NCBI GenBank assembly: GCA_905236545.1
Contig: CAJOQO010000223.1
Location: 1-6,383 of the forward strand
DNA from: an uncultured Lachnospiraceae bacterium
GTDB taxonomy: Bacteria; Bacillota; Clostridia; Lachnospirales; Lachnospiraceae
Length of the DNA stretch: 6,383 bases
Direction of reading: 5' to 3'
Made by a program: the position numbers and the translations under genes. The notes beneath the pieces were generated by a model that was not told the DNA's origin, made no database searches, and saw only the letters and a list, made by a program, of their open reading frames with translations. Below, in pieces: positions 1 through 6,100 of this stretch (its first letter is position 1; every line of letters starts with the position of its first letter).

Positions 1-1264
1 CTCTGGAAAAGTCGGCAAGCGCCTTCGGGATATCGATCTTTTGCGGACAGATTGCCGCGCAGGCTCCGCAGGCCAGGCAGGCAGCAGGCTTCTTATTCTC
101 CGGAAGTGCATCGAACTGCATCGGTACCGTCGTGCCTCCGCCAAATTTGAGGTCATTATATGCATGGATCAGCATAGGGATATCGAGCCCCATCGGACAC
201 CCGTCGCAGCAGTACCTGCATCTGGTGCAGGGCAATGCGTCCTCCATTTCCTGTGCGATATCAAGAAGAAGTCTGCACTCCTCCTCCGTCTGACTGGCGC
301 CCATGGCAGACGTTCCTTCGTCCTCCGTCTGTATGCCGCTCACGACAACCGTTCTGTCATTTTCCGTCTGACTGCCGCCCATGGCAGACGTTCTTTCGTC
401 TTCCGTCTGACTGCCGCCCATGGCAGACGTTCTTTCGTCTTCCGTCCGGCTCTCTCCCCCGGTAAAGGTCCGCACATTGTCCTTCATCTGTGCAAGGCTC
501 GACATGCCGGAAAGGATCACGGTCACGCCCGGCACATCCATGAGCCAGCGCATCGCCCAGGACGCTATGCTCTCCTGGGGGCGGAGTGCCTTCAGCCTGG
601 CTTCATTTCCCTCGCTCAGCTTCGCCAGCCTTCCGCCCCGGAGCGGTTCCATGACCCAGATCGGGATGCCGCGCTCATTGAGCAGTTTCACCTTCGCGTC
701 CGCATTCTGCAGCGTCCAGTCCAGATAATTGAGCTGGATCTGGCAGAATTCCATACTGTCTCCTGCATAGTCAAGAAACGCTTCCAGGGTGTCCGGACGG
801 GCATGGGTAGAGAATCCCAGATGACGGATCCTGCCAAGGCTCTTCTGCTTCCTGAAATACTCCAGGATCCCCCATTCGGGATCCTGGTACACCCCAATGG
901 AATTCTCATACACGTTATGGAGAAGATAAAAATCGAAATAGTCGACGCCGCACTTTTCCAGCTGTTCCTCAAACACAGCCGCCGGATCGTAGCTGGACGC
1001 GATCTGATGCCCCGGGTACTTGCTGGCCAGATACCATTTCTCCCTGGGATACGCAGACAGAATCTTTCCGATGACGATCTCGCTCATTCCGCCATGATAC
1101 GGATAGGCGGTATCGAAATAGTTCACGCCATGCTCCAGCGCGTAAGCTGTCATCTCAGCCGCCTGCGCTTCATCAATCGTATTTCCGTCCTCCATCAGCG
1201 GCAGGCGCATCGTCCCGAATCCAAGCTGTGAGAGCTCCAATTCCTGAAACTTTTTGTATCTTAT
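1..1264 (-). CDS. Aldo/keto reductase with C-terminal 2x[4Fe-4S] ferredoxin domain (3' end cut by window edge)
   Basis: Translating the minus strand from 1264 gives 421 uninterrupted codons up to the left edge; the stop lies outside. Residues 1-265 are an NAD(P)H-dependent aldo/keto reductase TIM barrel, opening MRYKKFQELELSQLGFGTMR. The catalytic tetrad is visible as D51, Y56 (in DTAYPYHGG), K82 (ASKYPG) and H116 (YLLHN). The C-terminal part carries two ferredoxin-like clusters: C346, C349, C352, C356 (CTRCRYCCDGCP) and C396, C399, C402, C406 (CLACGACAAICP). Enzymes of this class are cytoplasmic carbonyl reductases of anaerobes that may couple to other electron donors; the substrate cannot be read from sequence. 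Between barrel and ferredoxin part sits a repeat insertion (residues 274-325), which makes the protein longer than my memory of the family (about 370-400 residues). The start is unusual: the family N-terminus begins at an ATA codon five bases after AGGAGG. The alternatives TTG (1240) and ATG (1210) would remove the first strand. It probably shares a transcript with the upstream secreted hydrolase. Confidence 0.93.
   Translation of the reverse strand, partial: MRYKKFQELELSQLGFGTMRLPLMEDGNTIDEAQAAEMTAYALEHGVNYFDTAYPYHGGMSEIVIGKILSAYPREKWYLASKYPGHQIASSYDPAAVFEEQLEKCGVDYFDFYLLHNVYENSIGVYQDPEWGILEYFRKQKSLGRIRHLGFSTHARPDTLEAFLDYAGDSMEFCQIQLNYLDWTLQNADAKVKLLNERGIPIWVMEPLRGGRLAKLSEGNEARLKALRPQESIASWAMRWLMDVPGVTVILSGMSSLAQMKDNVRTFTGGESRTEDERTSAMGGSQTEDERTSAMGGSQTENDRTVVVSGIQTEDEGTSAMGASQTEEECRLLLDIAQEMEDALPCTRCRYCCDGCPMGLDIPMLIHAYNDLKFGGGTTVPMQFDALPENKKPAACLACGACAAICPQKIDIPKALADFSR
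290..445 (-). repeat. In-frame 39-bp tandem repeat, four copies, in the reductase linker
   Basis: Four adjacent 39-base units (445-407, 406-368, 367-329, 328-290) encode TEDERTSAMGGSQ, TEDERTSAMGGSQ, TENDRTVVVSGIQ and TEDEGTSAMGASQ. The sequence then resumes as TEEECRLLL, which looks like the original start of the ferredoxin part. Units 1 and 2 are identical at all 39 bases and unit 4 differs from them at three, so amplification looks recent. The period keeps the frame, and the array sits exactly between the TIM barrel and the iron-sulfur domain, where a longer linker should be tolerated. Confidence 0.93.
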
Positions 1265-1293
1265 ACCATCCTCCTTTCATGGCATTCCGCCAT
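1261..1293 (-). other. Possible 11-codon leader mini-ORF overlapping the reductase start
   Basis: ATG at 1293-1291 opens the reading frame MAECHERRMV and closes with TAA at 1263-1261. This TAA shares two bases with the proposed ATA start (1264-1262) of the reductase. Such overlap is the usual geometry of translational coupling and could help ribosomes start at a poor codon. The mini-ORF's own Shine-Dalgarno is weak (AGGA, three bases from its ATG). It may be chance; the overlap is seen, the role is inferred. Confidence 0.25.
1270..1275 (-). promoter_or_regulatory. Ribosome binding site of the reductase, deciding an ATA start
   Basis: The minus strand reads AAAGGAGG, a near-perfect Shine-Dalgarno, then five bases (ATGGT), then ATA AGA TAC AAA. 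The ATA is where the family N-terminus (usually MRYK or similar) begins. The ATG directly against the Shine-Dalgarno is in another frame and closes after two codons (ATG GTA TAA), so it cannot start the reductase. An in-frame TGA at 1279-1277 excludes any start further upstream. Confidence 0.7.
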
Positions 1294-1311
1294 GGATCCT
1301 GGTGTAACACC
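1279..1311 (-). promoter_or_regulatory. Two small inverted repeats between hydrolase and reductase
   Basis: The short gap between the two minus-strand genes holds GGTGTTACACC (1311-1301, five-base arms around one base) and ATGGC-GGAAT-GCCAT (1293-1279, five-base stem with five-base loop). The second ends just upstream of the reductase Shine-Dalgarno and could influence translation. Neither has a following T-run, so neither looks like a terminator, which fits read-through from the hydrolase gene. The arms are short and could be fortuitous. Confidence 0.3.
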
Positions 1312-1315
1312 CCGG

Positions 1316-2845
1316 TCATTCCGTGTTGTCTCCGGACAGGATCTCACTGTACAGGATCTTCCCGACACAGCCAAGATACGGATCCCCATTTTCGCGCATG
1401 GAATCCTCCAGAAACTCCTCTGAGGGATAAACCTGAACCGTGCGTGTTACAGATCCGGTTCTCAGGATCACCGGTCTGGAAACATCCACAACGGACGGAT
1501 GAAACAGGATGGCGAAGTCGCCGTTCACTTCCGCGTCCGGTTCCACCGTGATCGTATTGGAAGACGCGTCACAGACCGCGGTTATGGTTCCCCGGTTGAC
1601 GGACGGATCGGCTTCCAGCCAGTAGAAGCTGTCCTTCTCCCTGTTCTGCGCCCGGGTCGAAAGATCCCATATGATCTTCTCCGGTGCCGGACTGCGGGTA
1701 TACTGTGAAACATATCCTGCCGCGCTGGCGTTGACACGGGTCGTTTCAAGTCCCGGTTTCTGCGCAACTGCCTCCGAGATGCCGTCGTCAAAGTCCCAGT
1801 CGGCTCCGGCAAGAAAATACGATAGCTCCTCCACGCTGTCGCCCAGTCCGCAGTTCCTCAGAACGTCCAGAAACGCGTTCAGAAGATCCTCATAGACCTC
1901 AGGGTCCGCAAACCGGGACGGATCCTTCAGAACCAGGCACGCTCCGTCTTCATAATCGCGGAAATTGTGGCCTTCCGGCACATGGAGCAGGATGCGATGG
2001 TCATATCCGAACCCATATTCTTCCCGGTAACCGGAAAGCGTCTTCTCAAACTCCGCAGCTCTCACACAACGCAATACATCTTCATTGTAATAGTCCCGGA
2101 TCCCCACCTGCAGACAGATGGGACAGTTCGCCAGGTTCAGGAGCGATACGCCGTTCGGATGTCCGGAGGACATATTGGCGGCGGCAAACCGGTCCGCAAG
2201 ACGGGGCGCAATCTGATAGACGCCGTCCCCTCCCGCCGAAAAGCCGAGAAGGTAAACCCGGTCCGGATCCGCTCCATAATTGACGGTCATCGCTTCGATC
2301 AGGCGGTCATACAGCGGATAGGAATCCTCCTGAAAATGCAGATCCCAGGTATCGGTGATTCCCCTGCAGGCAAGATAGATCCCTCTTTCAATAGCACCCT
2401 GATAATACGCGAACATATCGAGCCATTGATCGTTGTTTGCCTCAGCAGCTGTGCCTCCGCCGCCGTGAAGCGCGATGTACAGGGGATAACGTCCGTTTCC
2501 GTCCGGCTCCCCGATGATCTCCATGAAAAAACGCATGGTCTTTCCGCCGTGGGTCAGCGTGTAAAACTCCCACTCCTCATTACCGTTATCATCCGAGGGG
2601 ATCACCTCGTATCTCCGCTCTATCTCCGCTTCGAGTTCTGCCTTCAGTCCATCGTCCCGGTAAAATGCTTCCGCGGCATCCTCCACCATCGCTTTCGTCT
2701 GTTCCCTGGTGAGCGGCGCGGATCCGGGATTCACCGTGATCACATCCCGCTCCTGCGCAAACGCTGTCATAAACAGGCCTGCACCGCTCATGGATACAAC
2801 CGCTGCGGCAAGCTGCGAAAGAAGAAACACCTTTATCTTTCCCAT
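1316..2845 (-). CDS. Secreted alpha/beta-hydrolase, PHB-depolymerase/esterase-like
   Basis: This 509-residue protein starts with a classical Sec signal peptide: lysines at positions 3 and 5, a hydrophobic run over residues 6-27, and a likely signal peptidase I site after residue 30 (TAFA|QE). The mature part is an alpha/beta-hydrolase: HGGGG at 127-131 forms the probable oxyanion loop, GFSAGG at 201-206 is the nucleophile elbow with S203, D251 (GIRD) is the probable acid and H293 (PEGHNF) the catalytic base. Residues of about 370-480 look like a beta-rich C-terminal domain (EKIIWDLSTR, FYWLEADP, NTITVEPDAEV). The general type matches secreted esterases of the PHB depolymerase/feruloyl esterase kind; the actual ester is unknown. 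The ATG at 2845 is preferred to the TTG at 2851 because GGAGG lies seven bases before the ATG and only one before the TTG. It is the first gene after a strong promoter, with the reductase about 50 bases downstream. No transmembrane anchor or sortase signal is seen at the C-terminus. Confidence 0.9.
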   Translation of the reverse strand: MGKIKVFLLSQLAAAVVSMSGAGLFMTAFAQERDVITVNPGSAPLTREQTKAMVEDAAEAFYRDDGLKAELEAEIERRYEVIPSDDNGNEEWEFYTLTHGGKTMRFFMEIIGEPDGNGRYPLYIALHGGGGTAAEANNDQWLDMFAYYQGAIERGIYLACRGITDTWDLHFQEDSYPLYDRLIEAMTVNYGADPDRVYLLGFSAGGDGVYQIAPRLADRFAAANMSSGHPNGVSLLNLANCPICLQVGIRDYYNEDVLRCVRAAEFEKTLSGYREEYGFGYDHRILLHVPEGHNFRDYEDGACLVLKDPSRFADPEVYEDLLNAFLDVLRNCGLGDSVEELSYFLAGADWDFDDGISEAVAQKPGLETTRVNASAAGYVSQYTRSPAPEKIIWDLSTRAQNREKDSFYWLEADPSVNRGTITAVCDASSNTITVEPDAEVNGDFAILFHPSVVDVSRPVILRTGSVTRTVQVYPSEEFLEDSMRENGDPYLGCVGKILYSEILSGDNTE

Positions 2846-2852
2846 TTTCAAT

Positions 2853-2857
2853 CCTCC
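2853..2857 (-). promoter_or_regulatory. Ribosome binding site of the hydrolase (selects ATG 2845)
   Basis: GGAGG on the minus strand stands seven bases before ATG 2845-2843. An in-frame TTG at 2851 is too close to this site to be used, so two codons are trimmed from the longest possible reading frame. Confidence 0.8.
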
Positions 2858-2903
2858 AGACAGGATCGGCCATCGTCATCGTTTTTTTGCCGCTTCTGAT
2901 GCA

Positions 2904-2932
2904 ATTATAACGTTCGGTATAGATGAAAGCAA
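2904..2932 (-). promoter_or_regulatory. Sigma-A promoter for the hydrolase-reductase operon
   Basis: On the minus strand, -35 TTGCTT (2932-2927) and -10 TATAAT (2909-2904) are separated by exactly 17 bases. The -10 is consensus and the -35 matches at four of six. Transcription should begin near 2897, giving a leader of about 50 bases before the hydrolase start. No attenuator or riboswitch fold is apparent in that short leader. Confidence 0.8.
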
Positions 2933-3004
2933 TCATCCCTGAAAAGGTCCCTGAAATGTGTCATTGGGGAATGCGCACCTGCTTCCCTTGAATCCTTCAG
3001 ATCG

Positions 3005-3013
3005 TGGTATACT
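3005..3013 (+). promoter_or_regulatory. Probable extended -10 promoter for the helicase
   Basis: TGG-TATACT fits the extended -10 pattern (TGn plus a five-of-six -10). The only -35-like hexamer, TTGAAT at 2988-2993, has a spacer of just 14 bases, so the extended -10 would have to carry recognition. The predicted start is near 3020, inside the leader of the plus-strand helicase. It points away from the hydrolase promoter about 100 bases to the left. Confidence 0.5.
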
Positions 3014-3016
3014 GTT

Positions 3017-3037
3017 CAGGCAGCTGCATGGTGCCTG
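3017..3037 (+). promoter_or_regulatory. Inverted repeat at the expected helicase transcription start
   Basis: CAGGCA and TGCCTG form a perfect six-base inverted repeat separated by nine bases, immediately after the proposed -10. This placement would suit a repressor operator, or a short hairpin at the mRNA 5' end. An ATG (3028-3030) lies in the loop. No regulator is encoded in the window, so any role is inferred. Confidence 0.35.
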
Positions 3038-3056
3038 TATATCAGAAGGTTGATAA

Positions 3057-3154
3057 CAACCGATCGGCAGCAACAGATCAGCAGCAACGAATCGGAAGCA
3101 ACGGATCGGACACAACGGATCGGACGCAACGAATCGGCAGCAACAGATCGGCAA
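3057..3154. repeat. 14-bp tandem repeat, seven copies, at the helicase 5' end
   Basis: Seven contiguous 14-base units begin with CAAC and follow the consensus CAACNGATCGGCAG; a decayed eighth copy follows to about 3169. Copies 4 and 5 differ by one base. Five of the seven copies contain GATC, at 14-base steps or multiples. The unit has no stop codon in any of six frames. It lies between the promoter and the first ATG in the helicase frame (3182). Read in the helicase frame it gives only a hydrophilic, low-complexity peptide without a regular amino acid repeat, because 14 is not a multiple of three. Confidence 0.92.
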
Positions 3155-3181
3155 GTAACGGATGGATCGTCGAGTCAGAAC

Positions 3182-6100
3182 ATGAATCATTTTCCAAAAC
3201 GCATAACAGAATATGTGGCAAGGTTTCTGTCTCCTGTCAACGTGCCGGAGTCATGGAAGCACCTTGCCAATTGCCGGAGGAAACTGACCGCTATGCTCCA
3301 TGAGCACCGCTATCTCGCAGTCAGCGATATTTCCGGGGTTCTTCACACCTGTTCCGGAACGCTCAGTCAATACAGGGATATGGAAGAAAATGAACTGCTC
3401 ATGGCTTACTGCAGGCGCCACCGCATCAGCTGCAGACAGGTCGAGGAAACCCTGCGGTTTTTCGATCGTCTCGACCGGTATGTAAACGGCCACAACCGTT
3501 CGTTCATCAGGGAGACCCTCTCTACGGAAAAGGAATACTTCGACCACATCCTTGACCGCATCGATCCCTCGATCAGGCTTGACCAGGATCAGCGCCGCAT
3601 GATCGTCACGGATGAGGATTACTGCCTTGTCATCGCCGGGGCCGGCGCCGGCAAGACAACGGCCGTCGCCGCCAAAGTCAGGTATCTGACAGAGAAGCAC
3701 GGCATCCTTCCGGAAGAAATCCTGGTAATCTCATTTACAAACAAAGCGGTTGCCGAGCTGAAACAACGTATCCAGAAGAACCTGGGAATCAATTGTCCGA
3801 TCGCGACATTTCATTCCACGGGAAATGCGATCCTTCACCGTGAGCAGAAAGACAGGCTCATGGTGGCCGACCCGTCCCTGAAGTACACTTCCATCATGAA
3901 GTATTTTCAGCGGCAGGTGCTGAGAGATGCAGCCATGGTTCACCGGATCATCCTCTTTTTCTCGTATTATATTGATCCGCCCTTTGATGAAAATGATCCT
4001 GAAGAGTTCTTCCGCCTGGCTACAGCAAAACAGTACCAGACTCTGCGCAGTGAACTGGGCGGCATCCACAGGATCGTTACGGATATCCGTACCGGCGATC
4101 ATGTCACCATCCAAAATGAGGTTCTCCGGTCCCGCCAGGAAGCAGAGATCGCAAATTTCCTGTACCTGCACGGCATCGAGTATGAGTACGAACCGCTGTA
4201 TCCCTTTGCGATTCCCGGTGCGAAAAAGCCTTATACGCCGGACTTCCTGATCCGCCAGGGAGATCATATCTGCTACCTGGAGCATTTCGGTATCTCTGAA
4301 AATGGACAGAACGGCCGATACAGCGAAGAAGAACTGGCCCGATATAAATCTGCCGCAAACAGGAAGGTCATTTTTCACAGAATGCATGGAACCGAACTGA
4401 TCTTCACCTTTTCATCGTACCGCGATGGCCGCCCTCTCACGGAGCATCTGGAAGAGATGCTGCTGTCCCATGGCTTCTCCTTCCTTCCCCCGGATGAAAA
4501 GGAGATTCTGGGGAAACTGTTTTCTCAGGCGGAGTGCCGGAGCGTCAACAGATTTGTTCTGCTCATCACCCGCTTCATCACGAATTTCAAGACCGACGGC
4601 TATGGGCTGGAAGAGTTTGACCGTATGCTCTCGCAGGCGGACAGCGTCCGCAATCAGCTGTTTCTGGAGATCTGCCGCGCCTGCTACCTGGAGTATGAGC
4701 GGGTTCTTACCGAACAGCATGCCACGGATTTCGAGGATATGATCAATGACTCTGTCCGCATACTCCGGGAGGCGATCAGAAAAGAGGCAGGCGGATCCGG
4801 TACAGGCACGGAGCGCAGTCCTTATAGAAGCAGCCGCGGACAGGAACCTGCGGACAGTCAGACTAAGCTTCTCAGACAGGAATCCGCGGACAGTCAGACA
4901 AAGCCCCTCGGTTTCAGATATGTCATCGTCGATGAATACCAGGATATCTCCCGGCAGAGGTTCGATCTCGTCCGGGCGCTTCGCGATGCCACCGGGGCAA
5001 AGATCATGGCTGTCGGAGATGACTGGCAGTCCATCTATGCATTCAGCGGTTCCGACATCACACTGTTTACGAAGTTCCGCGAGAAGATGGGATACGGTGA
5101 GCTGCTTAAGATTCATCACACTTACAGAAATGCCCAGGAGCTGATCGACATCGCCGGAAACTTTATCCAGAAGAATTCCTCTCAGCTGGTCAAATCCCTC
5201 AAGTCGGCGAGGCGAATCGCAGACCCTGTCGTTGTGCTCGCCTATCATAAATATGGAAGTGGTGAGGATGCCGGCACCGGCTCCTCCAAAACCGGTAAGA
5301 AGGTCGATATGCCGCCCGGATCTGCGGGGCATCCCATCCCGCATAATCTGGCAGAAGCCGCGGAGATGGCGCTGGATGAGATCGTTGCCGCACATGCCGG
5401 GACTTCGCCGGATGGCAGTACCGCTGCCGCACATTCCGGAACTTCGCCGGATGGCATCGCTGCCCGTGCAAAAGAGTCTCTGTCAAAGAAAAAGCCTCTC
5501 TCTTCCCTCTCGATCCTCATGCTGGGACGCTTTGGGTTTGATGGCTACAATCTCGGGCGCTCGGATCGTTTTGTATTCAGAGACTATGGGAGCAGGGTCA
5601 TTTCCAAAAAGTATCCTGAGCTGCGAATCACATATATGACCGCACACGCATCGAAGGGTCTTGGATACGATGAAGTCATCCTTCTCAACGCCAAAGATGA
5701 GCGGTATGGTTTCCCTGCAAGAATCGAGGACGATCCACTCCTTTCGTATGTTGTCAAAGAAGATCACTCTTATGATTATGCAGAGGAGCGGCGGCTCTTC
5801 TATGTCGCGCTCACCCGGACAAAGAACCGGGTTTATCTGATCGCTCCTTCAAGGAATCCTTCTTCCTTTTTAAAGGAGCTGCTGCGCGACAATCCTGAGA
5901 TCCGTACGGTCGGAAAGATCAGTATGAACGAAACGGAAGAGCCGGTCAGGTCGCGCCGGTGTCCTCTGTGCGGATATCCTCTCATCCTGCGGTTCAAGCC
6001 TGCATATGGTTTGCCGCTCTATATCTGTACCAATGAACCGGAGATCTGCGGTTTTATCACAAATGATCTCAGAGGAGGAACTCTTCAGATCCGGAAGTGT

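Noticed and set aside
41..1231. Long plus-strand open frame of 396 codons
   Set aside because: It is antisense to the reductase, whose catalytic and iron-sulfur motifs are all on the minus strand. Its internal repeated peptide merely mirrors the 39-bp array.
1967..2899. Plus-strand open frame of 310 codons over the hydrolase
   Set aside because: It is antisense to the signal peptide and catalytic motifs of the hydrolase, with no domain of its own.
3057..3154. CRISPR array
   Set aside because: The 14-bp units are directly contiguous with no spacers, and no cas gene is present.
3057..3154. Replication origin iterons
   Set aside because: No replication initiator gene, no AT-rich unwinding region next to the array, and the flanking genes are ordinary metabolic and helicase genes.
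3004..3303. Plus-strand open frame across the 14-bp array (99 codons)
   Set aside because: Its second half overlaps plausible helicase N-terminal coding in another frame and the first half is only repeat. It is kept in mind only as the current read of ATG 3028 in the phase-variation idea.
4412..5434. Minus-strand open frame of 340 codons inside the helicase
   Set aside because: It is antisense to conserved helicase motifs, shows no recognisable domain and has no good ribosome binding site that I could see.
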